This document shows, piece by piece, positions 25,807-35,486 of a stretch of 64,000 bases of DNA (its first letter is position 1; each line of letters starts with the position of its first letter). The DNA lies in the NCBI GenBank assembly GCA_025359045.1, contig JANYHN010000003.1:1-64000 (forward strand), in the 5' to 3' direction. The notes under the pieces are model-generated. The model was given only the letters and a program-made list of their open reading frames with translations, was not told the origin of the DNA and made no database searches. Origin of the DNA: Hyphomicrobiales bacterium (GTDB lineage: Bacteria > Pseudomonadota > Alphaproteobacteria > Rhizobiales > Aestuariivirgaceae). A program made the position numbers and the translations under genes.

Positions 25807-25820
25807 AGAGGTGAAAGCCT

Positions 25821-26744
25821 ATGCTGCGATATGTGTTTCGGCGATTGCTCACGGCAATCCCTACTCTTTTTCTAATCATCACCATTTCGTTTTTCCTGAT
25901 GCACATTGCACCGGGTGGCCCATTCAATATGGAACGCGGCATTCCGCCCGAGATCAAAGCAAATATTGAGCGGGTGTTCCATTTGGATGAACCGGTGTGG
26001 ATGCAATATTTTCGCTATCTCGGAAATCTTGCCCATGGCGATTTGGGGCCGAGTTATATTCTTATCAATTTTTCAGTTGCTGAATTGTTTGCGCAGAGCT
26101 TGCCAGTATCCATACGTATTGGTAGTTGGGCGATGTTACTGTCGCTCGTTGTTGGTTCTGCAATGGGCGTTCTCGCAGCATTGCGGCATAACAAGTTTAT
26201 TGACTTCTTTATCGTTACCCTGGCCACCGGTGGATCAACCTTGCCAACATTTGTGACAGCACCTCTCATTCAGTTGATCTTTGGTCTGACATTGAAATGG
26301 ATTTGGATAGGTGGCTGGCATGACGGAGAGTTAGCTGCGGCCATCGGGCCGATCGTAACTTTGGCGCTGCCACAGCTTGCAACAGTGGCGAGGTTAATGC
26401 GGGGTTCAATGATTGAAGCTCTCAACGCGCATCACATTCGCACGGCGCGGGCGATGGGGCTTTCGGATTTTTCGGTTGTGGTGAAGCACGCCATGCGCGG
26501 CGCATTGTTGCCAATCGTTTCTTATGCCGGCCCTGCTGCGGCGGGTCTTGTGACAGGTTCAATCATTGTCGAAACCATATTTCAAATCCCCGGTGTGGGC
26601 CGCGCGTTTATCGACGGTGCGCTGAACCGCGATTACACTTTGGTGATGGGTACGGTTATTCTGATTGCCGTTTTTACGATTCTTTTCAACTTCTTATCAG
26701 ACCTTCTTTATGCATTGGTTGATCCACGGGTGCGCTATGACTGA
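25821..26744 (+). CDS. oligopeptide-type ABC transporter permease (OppB-like)
   Basis: Inner-membrane permease, 307 residues, with the N-terminal OppB pattern (MLRYVFRRLLTAIPTLFLII) and about six membrane segments. The EAA-like loop (HIRTARAMGLSDFSVVVKHAM) is near 205, and the C-terminus ends LYALVDPRVRYD, typical of the family. It overlaps the next permease start by eight bases (ATGACTGA). Confidence 0.9.
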   Translation: MLRYVFRRLLTAIPTLFLIITISFFLMHIAPGGPFNMERGIPPEIKANIERVFHLDEPVWMQYFRYLGNLAHGDLGPSYILINFSVAELFAQSLPVSIRIGSWAMLLSLVVGSAMGVLAALRHNKFIDFFIVTLATGGSTLPTFVTAPLIQLIFGLTLKWIWIGGWHDGELAAAIGPIVTLALPQLATVARLMRGSMIEALNAHHIRTARAMGLSDFSVVVKHAMRGALLPIVSYAGPAAAGLVTGSIIVETIFQIPGVGRAFIDGALNRDYTLVMGTVILIAVFTILFNFLSDLLYALVDPRVRYD

Positions 26745-27846
26745 TGCTGTAGCAATCAAAGGCCGCTCACTCTGGATTGATGCATGGAACCGCTTGAAGG
26801 CCAACCGCGCTGCGATAATCAGCGCTGTCTATTTGTGCTTTATTGTTCTGCTCACCATCATCGGCCCGAATTTAACCGGTCATGAATTCACCACACAATA
26901 TCCAAGCTATGTGCGCGTGCCACCCAGCCTTGAGCCATACCCAAAGGCTGAAAAGCTTGATCAAGAAATCAAAGAAATCATCACCCGCGCGCATCTCACT
27001 TTGAAGGAGTGGAAGCAGGAGGGCGGGCGATTTTTGGTGTCTGTCACTTCAAGCAAACCGATTGACGACCGTGTTACGCGTTATCTTGATCGTTCAGATT
27101 CATTCAAGGACGGAAAAGTCGAAAGCAAATCCTCTGATGGTTTGGAAATGACAATGAGTGCTTCAGTGCAACATCTCTATTTCTTCTTCGGCACTGATAT
27201 TAGCGGTCGTGATCTACTGACCCGCACATTGATGGCGGGGCGCGTTTCACTTTTGGTTGGGTTGCTTGCTGGTATGGTCGCTGTAACGATCGGCGTTCTC
27301 TATGGTTCGGTGTCGGGGTTTCTCGGCGGCAAGACTGACGAATTGATGATGCGCATTGTTGATATTCTTTATGCGCTCCCGTTCACCTTCTTTGTGATCA
27401 TGCTTGTGGTATTTTTCGGACGCAATTTCATGCTGATGTTTTTGGCAATTGGCGCGGTGCTGTGGCTCGACATGGCGCGTATTGTGCGCGGGCAAACGCT
27501 CTCTTTGAAACGCCAAGAATATATGCAAGCCGCCGAGGCGATGGGAGTTAACAGCTGGGGCATCCTGATGCGTCACATCATTCCCAATATGTTGGGGCCA
27601 ATTATTATTTATGTCACTTTGTTGGTGCCGCAAGTGATTATTCTTGAAAGTTTCCTGTCTTATCTAGGCCTTGGTGTGCAGGAGCCGATGTCGAGTTGGG
27701 GCGTCCAAATCTCCCAAGGGTCGCGCAATATGGAGGGGGCAAGCTATCTACTCATTATCCCAGCGCTGTTTCTGACGAGCACTCTTTTTGCACTCAATTT
27801 CATAGGCGATGGTCTGCGCGATGCGCTGGACCCGAAGGATCGCTGA
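26737..27846 (+). CDS. oligopeptide-type ABC transporter permease (OppC-like) with long periplasmic insert
   Basis: Inner-membrane permease of about 369 residues from the ATG at 26737. It has an OppC N-terminus, a second domain DLLTRTLMAGRVSLLVGLLAG, and the EAA-like loop EYMQAAEAMGVNSWGILMRH. Between the first membrane segment and the core is a hydrophilic insert of roughly 100 residues (about 45-145) predicted to be periplasmic. OppC proteins of this longer form occur in alphaproteobacteria, so the insert is natural, perhaps contacting the binding protein. Confidence 0.88.
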   Translation: MTDAVAIKGRSLWIDAWNRLKANRAAIISAVYLCFIVLLTIIGPNLTGHEFTTQYPSYVRVPPSLEPYPKAEKLDQEIKEIITRAHLTLKEWKQEGGRFLVSVTSSKPIDDRVTRYLDRSDSFKDGKVESKSSDGLEMTMSASVQHLYFFFGTDISGRDLLTRTLMAGRVSLLVGLLAGMVAVTIGVLYGSVSGFLGGKTDELMMRIVDILYALPFTFFVIMLVVFFGRNFMLMFLAIGAVLWLDMARIVRGQTLSLKRQEYMQAAEAMGVNSWGILMRHIIPNMLGPIIIYVTLLVPQVIILESFLSYLGLGVQEPMSSWGVQISQGSRNMEGASYLLIIPALFLTSTLFALNFIGDGLRDALDPKDR

Positions 27847-27847
27847 T

Positions 27848-29437
27848 ATGAAACCTGTGCTCGAACTTAAAAATATAAAAGTGAATTTCGATACGCTGGA
27901 CGGCAATGTGGCCGCCGTTAAAAACGCAAACATTGTCGTGAAAGCAGGCGAGACCATTGCCATTGTCGGCGAATCCGGCTCTGGCAAAAGTCAGTTGATG
28001 ATGGGTGCAATGGGATTGCTGGCGGCCAATGGTAAAGCGGAAGGCGAAGCACTGTTTGGAGATCAGAACCTCATCGGTATGAGCAAAGATCAGCTTAATG
28101 CTATTCGTGGCGAAAAGATTACCATGATTTTTCAAGAGCCTATGACTTCACTTGATCCGCTTTATACAATCGGCAATCAATTGATCGAGCCCATTCGCCG
28201 CCATACGAATCTTGATCGCAGTGCCGCAAGAGAATGCGCACTTGAAATGTTAACGCTGGTGAAAATCAAAGAGCCTGAACGGCGCCTTAGGTCATATCCG
28301 CATGAAATGTCTGGCGGGCAGCGTCAACGTGTGATGATTGCCATGGCACTCGCAAACAATCCGCAGCTGTTGATCGCCGATGAACCAACAACAGCGCTCG
28401 ATGTAACTGTTCAAGCCGAAATTCTGGAACTTATGGCCAGCCTCCAGAAGAAAATGGGCATGGCGATGGTATTCATCACCCATGATCTTGGCATTGTGAA
28501 GCGCATTGCTAACCGGGTCTATGTGATGCGCAAAGGTGAAGTGGTTGAAGAAGGCGACACCACAACTGTTTTTGCAAAACCAAAACATGAGTACACCAAA
28601 GCACTGCTCGACGCCGAGCCGTCGGGTCGCAAGTCTCCTCCATCTCCCAAAGCACCGATCATTTTGAGTGGATCGAATGTGCGCGTCACGTTCAACATCG
28701 GTGGCGGCTTTATGGGGTCACCAGCCATCCAGTTAAAAGCAGTCGATGGTATATCGCTGGTTTTGAAGCAAGGTCAGACAATTGGCATTGTGGGTGAATC
28801 CGGTTCCGGAAAATCAACGTTGGCGCGGGCCTTGCTGCGCTTGTTGCCTGCCCAAGGGGCTATCAACTTTGAAGGACGGTCGATCACCGATTTTGATAAA
28901 ACGCAGATGCGACCTTTGCGCAAACAAGCGCAAATTGTTTTTCAAGATCCGTTCGGCTCGCTCTCGCCACGCATGACGGTTGGCCAGATCATCACCGAAG
29001 GCCTGATCGTTCACGAACCTGCGATGACCAAAGCGGCGAGAGATTTGCGAGCTATTCAAGCATTGGAAGAAGTGCAGATTGATCCGACCCAGCGCAACCG
29101 TTATCCTCATGAGTTTTCCGGCGGTCAACGTCAACGCATCGCAATTGCACGAGCTATTATTTTGAAACCAAAACTGATTGTATTGGACGAGCCCACGTCG
29201 GCGCTTGACCGCCAAGTGCAAAAGCAAATCGTTGATCTGTTGCGCGATTTGCAAAAGGCAAATGACCTGTCCTATCTCTTCATCAGCCATGATCTTGCTG
29301 TGGTGCGGGCTATGGCCGATTTTGTCATCGTGATGAAAGATGGCGCGATGGTGGAGCAAGGCAGTGTTGAAGATATAATGGATCACCCGCGCGAACAGTA
29401 TACGCGGAATTTAATGGCAGCGGCTTTTAATGGGTAG
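27848..29437 (+). CDS. oligopeptide-type ABC transporter double ATPase (OppD-OppF fusion)
   Basis: Single 529-residue protein carrying both ATPase subunits. The OppD-like half (about 1-255) has Walker A GESGSGKSQ, signature MSGGQRQR and Walker B LLIADEPTTALD. The OppF-like half (about 270-529) has GESGSGKST, FSGGQRQR and LIVLDEPTSALD. Both retain an H-loop histidine (THDLG; SHDLA). The ATG at 27848 is chosen, one base after the preceding stop. Both halves look catalytically intact. Confidence 0.9.
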   Translation: MKPVLELKNIKVNFDTLDGNVAAVKNANIVVKAGETIAIVGESGSGKSQLMMGAMGLLAANGKAEGEALFGDQNLIGMSKDQLNAIRGEKITMIFQEPMTSLDPLYTIGNQLIEPIRRHTNLDRSAARECALEMLTLVKIKEPERRLRSYPHEMSGGQRQRVMIAMALANNPQLLIADEPTTALDVTVQAEILELMASLQKKMGMAMVFITHDLGIVKRIANRVYVMRKGEVVEEGDTTTVFAKPKHEYTKALLDAEPSGRKSPPSPKAPIILSGSNVRVTFNIGGGFMGSPAIQLKAVDGISLVLKQGQTIGIVGESGSGKSTLARALLRLLPAQGAINFEGRSITDFDKTQMRPLRKQAQIVFQDPFGSLSPRMTVGQIITEGLIVHEPAMTKAARDLRAIQALEEVQIDPTQRNRYPHEFSGGQRQRIAIARAIILKPKLIVLDEPTSALDRQVQKQIVDLLRDLQKANDLSYLFISHDLAVVRAMADFVIVMKDGAMVEQGSVEDIMDHPREQYTRNLMAAAFNG

Positions 29438-29450
29438 TAATGAAGCTGTC

Positions 29451-30686
29451 TTAACTAACAGAAAGCCAGTTCTTATGATCGTGTTGCAGTTTTTTTGACG
29501 ACACCAGCGACTGCGCCAAATCTGCCAGACTATCCAAACTATGCACCGGGCGGAACTCATCCACATATGGCATCATGGCGCGAATCCCTTCGGCCTTGGC
29601 TTGGAATTTATCGAAGCGCAAAAGTGGGTTAAGCCAGATGATGCGTTTTGCTGACCTTCGCAGTCGCTGCATTTCCGTTCTCAGTTGTGCAACATCTTCG
29701 CGGTCGAGACCGTCAGTCATAATCAACACATGCGCGCCCGAGCCGAGCATGCGTCTGGCCCATTTGAAGTTAAATTCATGCAGCGTGGTTCCGATCCGCG
29801 TTCCACCGCTCCAATCTTTCACATTGGTTGAAACCCGCGCAATGGCGTCATCAACATCGCGGCGTTTTAAATCACGCGTTACGTTCGTAAGTCGCGTCCC
29901 AAACAGAAACACACTGACATGTTGGCGATCATTGCTAAGGGCGTGGAGAAAGTGCAGGAACATGCGGCTGTAGTTTGAGCATGAACCGGAAATATCGCAG
30001 AGCACAACAAGTGGCGGCTCACGCCGTTTCTGCCGCTTATGCGCAAGCTTGATCATTTGCCCACCTGAACGCAGCGAGTCTCGCATGGTACGGCGCATAT
30101 CGACGCGGTTCCCGGAATACGCCAATTCAAATCGGCGGGTTTTAATTTCGGTGCGGTGCAATTTCATTTGGGCGATGGCTGCTTTGGCAACAGTCTGTTC
30201 AGCCACTGTCATTTGTTCAAAATCTTTGTTACGCAACACTTCATCAGATGAAGCCGTGAAAGTAGCATCAATTTCCAACACATCGTTTTTCTGCTGCGGG
30301 GCGTTGATGGTTTGATCCTTATCAAACATCGCCTCAGCCAAGCGGCGATAGCTGGGTGGCTTTTTCTTATCGTCAGCTTTGCGGGCGATTTGTTGATACA
30401 TGAGTTGCATCAACTGTTCGAGCATTTTGGGCCTTTTCCAAAACACATGAAAGGCTTGCTCAAAGATTTCATTGTGTTCGCGCTTTTTCACAAATATCGC
30501 ATTCAGCATCCAATAAAAATCTTGGCGTTCACGCAACGCACCAGCTTGTGCCGCATCAAGTGCATCGAGCACAGCGCTCGGCCCAATCGGCAACCCCGCT
30601 TCGCGCAAAATGCGGGCAAAATGCATTATGTTTTCGGCAAGCTTTCCCGACGGCAAAGGTTTGTTTTGATTTGCAGCTTCTAGCAT
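29451..30686 (-). CDS. coxE: VWA-domain protein, CoxE-like
   Basis: 411-residue cytoplasmic protein with a C-terminal von Willebrand A domain; the metal-site motif DISGSCS is near residue 235. The N-terminal half matches the CoxE layout. CoxE proteins act with a MoxR-type ATPase (CoxD) in maturation of the copper-sulphur-molybdenum site of CO dehydrogenase. Here the gene overlaps the MoxR gene (TGATG) and follows coxSLM on the same strand, so a maturation role for that hydroxylase is likely. Confidence 0.82.
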   Translation of the reverse strand: MLEAANQNKPLPSGKLAENIMHFARILREAGLPIGPSAVLDALDAAQAGALRERQDFYWMLNAIFVKKREHNEIFEQAFHVFWKRPKMLEQLMQLMYQQIARKADDKKKPPSYRRLAEAMFDKDQTINAPQQKNDVLEIDATFTASSDEVLRNKDFEQMTVAEQTVAKAAIAQMKLHRTEIKTRRFELAYSGNRVDMRRTMRDSLRSGGQMIKLAHKRQKRREPPLVVLCDISGSCSNYSRMFLHFLHALSNDRQHVSVFLFGTRLTNVTRDLKRRDVDDAIARVSTNVKDWSGGTRIGTTLHEFNFKWARRMLGSGAHVLIMTDGLDREDVAQLRTEMQRLRRSAKRIIWLNPLLRFDKFQAKAEGIRAMMPYVDEFRPVHSLDSLADLAQSLVSSKKLQHDHKNWLSVS

Positions 30687-31606
30687 CAGCCCTGCTTCAT
30701 ATGGCGGATTTCATCTTTGACCTGATCGAGAATGCGCTTGGCATCTGAGCCTTCCATGCGCGAAATATCATCCTGGTATTTGAGCAAAACACCAAGCGTG
30801 TCATTGACCATTTGCGGATCAAGCGACACGCAATCCAACTCATGAAGAGCCGTCACCCAATCAAGCGTTTCGGCAACGCCTGGCACTTTATAGATATCGC
30901 CTTTGCGAAGCGCCTGCACAAAAGCCACAACTTCTTTGGCCAACGCATCTGAGGCATTTGGCCGGCGCGCTTTGATGATGGCCAGTTCGCGCGTGGCATC
31001 AGGGTATCCCACCCAATGATAGAGGCAACGGCGTTTCAAGGCATCATGCACTTCGCGCGTGCGGTTTGAGGTGATGATCACGATTGGAGGCGTTACGGCT
31101 TTGATCACACCCAGTTCTGGAATGGTGATTTGATAATCCGAGAGCACTTCAAGCAGAAAAGCTTCGAAGGCTTCATCGGTGCGGTCCAACTCATCGATGA
31201 GCAACACGGGTGCTTGGCCGTCTTGGCTCTCGAGGGCTTGGAGGAGTGGGCGGCGGATGAGGAATTTTTCGGCAAAAACTGAACTGCTGAGGCGGTCACG
31301 ATCCACCTGCCCTGCGGCCTCGGCCAATCTGATCTCAATCATTTGCGCTGCATAGTTCCACTCATAGACGGCGGAGTTGACGTCAAGGCCTTCATAGCAT
31401 TGCAGGCGTATGAGTTTGCGGCCCAGTGCTTGAGATAATACTTTTGCTATCTCCGTCTTGCCAACGCCAGCTTCGCCTTCTAGGAAAAGTGGGCGCCCCA
31501 TTTTAAGTGCCAAAAAAACCACGGTCGCGAGATCGCGGCCTGCGACATAGCCCGTTGATTTCAACAGTTCTGCGGTGGCGTCGATTGATTGAGGAAGTGC
31601 TACCAT
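30686..31606 (-). CDS. coxD: MoxR-family AAA+ ATPase, CoxD-like
   Basis: 306-residue AAA+ ATPase with Walker A GEAGVGKTE near 42-50, Walker B LLIDELDR near 127, a sensor region TSNRTREVHDALKRRC, and a C-terminal lid domain. MoxR/CoxD ATPases remodel metalloenzymes together with a VWA partner, encoded next here. A strong terminator separates this gene from coxM, so it probably depends on read-through or its own promoter in the 75-base gap. Confidence 0.85.
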   Translation of the reverse strand: MVALPQSIDATAELLKSTGYVAGRDLATVVFLALKMGRPLFLEGEAGVGKTEIAKVLSQALGRKLIRLQCYEGLDVNSAVYEWNYAAQMIEIRLAEAAGQVDRDRLSSSVFAEKFLIRRPLLQALESQDGQAPVLLIDELDRTDEAFEAFLLEVLSDYQITIPELGVIKAVTPPIVIITSNRTREVHDALKRRCLYHWVGYPDATRELAIIKARRPNASDALAKEVVAFVQALRKGDIYKVPGVAETLDWVTALHELDCVSLDPQMVNDTLGVLLKYQDDISRMEGSDAKRILDQVKDEIRHMKQG

Positions 31607-31621
31607 AATGATCCTGTTACG

Positions 31622-31656
31622 AAAAAAAGAACCCGCGAGATTTAGATCGCGGGTTC
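31622..31656 (-). terminator. Rho-independent terminator after coxM
   Basis: On the minus strand GAACCCGCGA (31656-31647) pairs perfectly with TCGCGGGTTC (31638-31629) around an eight-base loop, followed by seven T residues (31628-31622). This is a textbook intrinsic terminator placed between coxM and the MoxR gene. Confidence 0.88.
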
Positions 31657-31681
31657 AACGATGTGTATTGGCAATTTAACT

Positions 31682-32479
31682 TTACTTCGCGGCAGCTGCA
31701 GCCCTGCCCGCCAGCACACTTACCAAATGCGCGCGGTATGCGGCGGTAGCATGCATGTCGGACATCAGGCCCTTTGCGGCAATTTTGACTGAGGATGCGG
31801 ATTTGGCGGAGAAATCTTTAGTCAACGCTGCTTCGATCTCGGTGGCGCGGAAGGCGCTTGCGGCAGCTCCGGTCACACCAACGCGCACTTTTCCTTTGCC
31901 GTCTTGTGATAAAAACACTCCGGTTAGGGCATAGCGCGAGGCAGGGTTAGGGAACTTTTGGTGGGCGGATTTCTTTGGGATTGGGAAGTGCACCGCAGTG
32001 ATGATCTCGCCCGCTTTGAGCGCCGTCTCGAACATGCCTGTAAAAAATTTATCAGCTTCGATCTTGCGCTTGTTGGTTTCGATGGTGGCACCAAGGCCCA
32101 GACATGCTGAGGGATAATCGGCTGCTGGATCAGCGTTGGCGATGGAGCCGCCGATCGTGCCTTTGTGGCGCACATGTACGCCGCCAATTTTTCCGGCCAT
32201 TTCAGCAAGGGCCGGAATGGCTTTCTTGATGTCTTTCGAGGCGGCCACTTCCATGTGGGTGGTGCCTGCTTTGATTGTGACAATGGACTTTGACACTTTG
32301 ATGCCGCCGAAGTTTTTAATCGCTGTCAAATCAATAATGTCAGTGGGGGCGGCAAGACCTTGTTTCATGGTGGGCAGCAGAGTGTGGCCGCCGCCCATAT
32401 ATTTGCCATCCTTGGATTTTTTGAGCATGGCCGCAGCCGCAAGAACTGTGGCGGGGCGATGATAATTGAAGTTTTCCAT
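31682..32479 (-). CDS. coxM: FAD-binding subunit of molybdenum hydroxylase (CoxM-like)
   Basis: 265-residue medium subunit. The two FAD-binding motifs are visible as GGGHTLLP (about 31-38) and TIGGSIANADPAADYP (about 108-123), and the C-terminal CO-dehydrogenase flavoprotein domain follows. It transfers electrons from the iron-sulphur subunit to the acceptor. A GGAAGGGAC ribosome-binding site precedes the ATG, and it is third in coxS-coxL-coxM. Length and motifs are normal. Confidence 0.88.
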   Translation of the reverse strand: MENFNYHRPATVLAAAAMLKKSKDGKYMGGGHTLLPTMKQGLAAPTDIIDLTAIKNFGGIKVSKSIVTIKAGTTHMEVAASKDIKKAIPALAEMAGKIGGVHVRHKGTIGGSIANADPAADYPSACLGLGATIETNKRKIEADKFFTGMFETALKAGEIITAVHFPIPKKSAHQKFPNPASRYALTGVFLSQDGKGKVRVGVTGAAASAFRATEIEAALTKDFSAKSASSVKIAAKGLMSDMHATAAYRAHLVSVLAGRAAAAAK

Positions 32480-32495
32480 GTGTATCGTCCCTTCC

Positions 32496-34874
32496 TTATT
32501 CTGCTGCTATTTTCATGGATTGCATGGCCGTCCACACTGTGAGAGGCGTGGCTGGCATGGCGATGTCGCGCACACCCAAAGCATGTGTTATGGCGTTGAT
32601 TACGGCTGGAGGAGCGGCAATCGCACCCGCCTCGCCGCAGCCCTTCATGCCAAGGGGGTTGCTTGGGCAAGGCGTGCAGGTGAAGCCTAACTGAAAGTTT
32701 TCAATGTGGGGCATGTTGGCGGCGCGCGGCATATTGTAATCCATGAAACTGCCTGTGAGCAGCTGGCCTGAATCTTCATCATAGACAGCGCCTTCCAGCA
32801 GCGCCTGGCCAATGCCTTGAGCTACGCCGCCTTGCACCTGACCTTCGACAATCATCGGATTGATCAAGTTTCCGAAGTCATCGACAGCTGTGTAGGAGGC
32901 AATTTTAGTCAGGCCAGTATCAACATCCACTTCCACTTCGCAGATGTGAACGCCTGCCGGGAACACGAAGTTTGATGGATCGTGGAACGCGGATTCTTTC
33001 AACCCAAGTTCAATTTCAGAGGTGTTGAACTTGTGACCAAGATAAGACGCCAAGGCCACTTCGCCAAAGCCCATTTTCTTGTCGGTGCCTTTAATTGTAA
33101 ATGTGCCGTCTTTGAACTCCACGTCATTGACCGAAGATTCCATCACCGCAGCCGCAATCTTTTTGGCCTTGGCTTCAATCTTATCCAAAGCTTTTGAAAT
33201 CGCCGTCATGCCGACTGCGCCTGAGCGTGAGCCATAAGTGCCCATGCCCATTTGCACTTTATCAGTGTCGCCATGCACGATCAGCACATTGTTAATATCA
33301 ACACCTAAACGTTCTGACACCAGCTGAGCGAAGGTGGTTTCATGGCCTTGGCCGTGGCTGTGGGAACCTGTGAGAATTTCCACAGTACCAATGGGATTGA
33401 CGCGGACTTCAGCGGATTCCCATAAGCCTACACCTGCGCCGAGCGAGCCCACAGCTGCTGATGGCGCAATGCCACATGCTTCGATGTAAGCCGAGAAGCC
33501 CACGCCACGCAATTTGCCGTTTTTAGCTGATTCAGCTTTGCGGCTTGCAAAGTTCTTATAGTCCGACATATCCAATGCTTTATCGAGTGCTGCACCATAA
33601 TCACCCGCATCATACATCATGATAACGGGGGTTTGATGCGGGAAGCTGGTGACAAAGTTCTTCCGGCGGAACTCGGCCGGATCCATCTTCAATTCGCGGG
33701 CAGCCGTTTCAACAAGGCGTTCCACCACATAAGTGGCTTCAGGGCGGCCAGCGCCTCGATATGCATCGACGGGTGCTGTGTTGGTATAAATCGCATCTAC
33801 TTCAACATAGATATTCGGGATGTTATATTGGCCAGAAAGCAAAGTTCCATAAAGATAAGTTGGAACCGCGGCTGAGAAGGTGGACAGATATGCACCCATC
33901 GCTGCTTTTGTATGAACGCGCATACCCGTAATTTTGCCATTTGCGTCCATGGCCAATTCAGCCTTGGTCACATGGTCGCGGCCATGAGCATCGCAAAGGA
34001 AGCTTTCAGAGCGTTCGCCTGTCCACTTGATCGGACGCCCACCGATGAATTTGGAGGCCCAAACGCAGGCCACTTCTTCACCGTAGATGAAAATCTTGGA
34101 ACCAAAACCACCGCCCACATCAGGCGCAATCACGCGCAACTTGTGTTCTGGGGCAAGGCCGTGAAATGCGGAGATCACCAGCCGTGCCACATGGGGGTTT
34201 TGGCTAGTGGTATAAAGTGTGTAACTTTCGGTGCCGGTGTCATATGAACCAATCGCCGCACGTGGTTCCATCGCATTTGGTATCAGGCGGTTATTGACAA
34301 TATCCATGGATGTCACATGAGCAGCTTTGGCAAAAGCCGCATTGGTGTCGGCTTCGTTGCCTAGGCTCCAATTAAACACACGGTTATCTGGAGCCACATC
34401 ATGCACATTGGCCTTGGACTTCATGGCTTTGGCCACGTCAACGACATGAGGCAGAACATCATAAGAAACTACAATAGCTTGTGCCGCAGCGCGTGCTTGT
34501 TCCTTTGTTTCAGCCACAACGAGGGCCACTTGGTCGCCCACAAAGCGCACCTTATCAAGTGCTAGAACCGGATGCGGGCCAGCCTTCATTGGTGAGCCAT
34601 CTTTCGAATGGATCATCCAGCCGCAAATCAAGCCGCCAAGTTTATCCTTGGCCACATCTTCGCCCGTAAAAATCCCAACCACGCCGTCCATCTTGCGGGC
34701 CTTGGCGGTGTTGATGCTTTTGATCTTGGCATGCGCATGAGGTGAGCGAAGGAAATAACCAACGGTTTGGTCTTTCAGATTAATATCGTCAGTGTAATTA
34801 CCTTTACCCGTAATGAAGCGAAGGTCTTCTTTGCGGCGCACTGAAGCACCAATGCCGGTTTTCGTATCAGCCAT
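32496..34874 (-). CDS. coxL: molybdopterin-binding large subunit, CoxL form II type
   Basis: About 792 residues from the ATG at 34874 (ribosome-binding site GAGGGAAG; a GTG at 34892 is the alternative). It carries the xanthine-oxidase-family molybdenum cofactor motifs, including GGGFGSK and the C-terminal MKGCGEAGAIAAPPAV with the catalytic glutamate. The active-site loop near residue 373 reads AYRGAGR, the form II pattern, not the AYxCSFR of proven form I CO dehydrogenases. So it is a CO-dehydrogenase-like hydroxylase whose substrate is uncertain. Cytoplasmic or membrane-associated heterohexamer with CoxS and CoxM. Confidence 0.88.
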   Translation of the reverse strand: MADTKTGIGASVRRKEDLRFITGKGNYTDDINLKDQTVGYFLRSPHAHAKIKSINTAKARKMDGVVGIFTGEDVAKDKLGGLICGWMIHSKDGSPMKAGPHPVLALDKVRFVGDQVALVVAETKEQARAAAQAIVVSYDVLPHVVDVAKAMKSKANVHDVAPDNRVFNWSLGNEADTNAAFAKAAHVTSMDIVNNRLIPNAMEPRAAIGSYDTGTESYTLYTTSQNPHVARLVISAFHGLAPEHKLRVIAPDVGGGFGSKIFIYGEEVACVWASKFIGGRPIKWTGERSESFLCDAHGRDHVTKAELAMDANGKITGMRVHTKAAMGAYLSTFSAAVPTYLYGTLLSGQYNIPNIYVEVDAIYTNTAPVDAYRGAGRPEATYVVERLVETAARELKMDPAEFRRKNFVTSFPHQTPVIMMYDAGDYGAALDKALDMSDYKNFASRKAESAKNGKLRGVGFSAYIEACGIAPSAAVGSLGAGVGLWESAEVRVNPIGTVEILTGSHSHGQGHETTFAQLVSERLGVDINNVLIVHGDTDKVQMGMGTYGSRSGAVGMTAISKALDKIEAKAKKIAAAVMESSVNDVEFKDGTFTIKGTDKKMGFGEVALASYLGHKFNTSEIELGLKESAFHDPSNFVFPAGVHICEVEVDVDTGLTKIASYTAVDDFGNLINPMIVEGQVQGGVAQGIGQALLEGAVYDEDSGQLLTGSFMDYNMPRAANMPHIENFQLGFTCTPCPSNPLGMKGCGEAGAIAAPPAVINAITHALGVRDIAMPATPLTVWTAMQSMKIAAE

Positions 34875-34888
34875 GATAATATCTTCCC

Positions 34889-35353
34889 TCACATATTCGC
34901 TGCGCCGGCCTGTACTGCCTTGACGATGTTATGATAGCCCGTGCAACGGCAGATATTGCCTGATAGCTCGCGGCGGATGACGTCTTCGCTCACATTCTTG
35001 CCATTGCGTTTTACAATATCAATCGCCGACATAATCATGCCCGGCGTGCAAAAGCCACATTGCAATCCGTGATGTTCCTTAAACGCAGCTTGCATGGCAT
35101 GCAGATCACCGCCCTTGGCCAAGCCTTCAACGGTTGTTACATCCGCACTTTCGCAAGCCACAGCCAATATCGTGCAAGATTTAATCGCTTTGCCATTGAC
35201 ATGCACCACGCAAGCGCCGCACTGGCTCGTATCGCAGCCCACATGGGTTCCGGTCATTCCTAGGTTCTGGCGAATAAAATCAACCAACAAAGTACGCGCT
35301 TCCACGTCCCCGTTCACGGCTTTGCCGTTTAGCTTCATTTTAACAACGGACAT
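34889..35353 (-). CDS. coxS: 2Fe-2S small subunit of molybdenum hydroxylase (CoxS-like)
   Basis: 154-residue iron-sulphur subunit with both [2Fe-2S] cysteine sets: [10 protein letters not shown] with a downstream cysteine (about 39-60), and CGFCTPGM plus CRCTGY (about 100-140). It is first in the operon and passes electrons from the molybdenum site to FAD. The coxL ATG lies 14 bases beyond its stop. A 133-base gap upstream, divergent to nothing, should hold the promoter. Confidence 0.9.
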   Translation of the reverse strand: MSVVKMKLNGKAVNGDVEARTLLVDFIRQNLGMTGTHVGCDTSQCGACVVHVNGKAIKSCTILAVACESADVTTVEGLAKGGDLHAMQAAFKEHHGLQCGFCTPGMIMSAIDIVKRNGKNVSEDVIRRELSGNICRCTGYHNIVKAVQAGAANM

Positions 35354-35486
35354 TCGGATCCTCCCAGATGATGTCTTAAAATTTTTGACGAGACATTTTT
35401 ATCGTTCTTCGTCGGACTCGCATCATCGCTCTAAAAATGGTGATTAGTCCAGAGGTTGCGTGCGTCTATTCGAAAATAATTTTCAT

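Noticed and set aside
32496-35353. Aerobic carbon monoxide dehydrogenase.
   Set aside because: The gene order fits, but the CoxL active-site loop is form II (AYRGAGR), so CO as substrate is not asserted.
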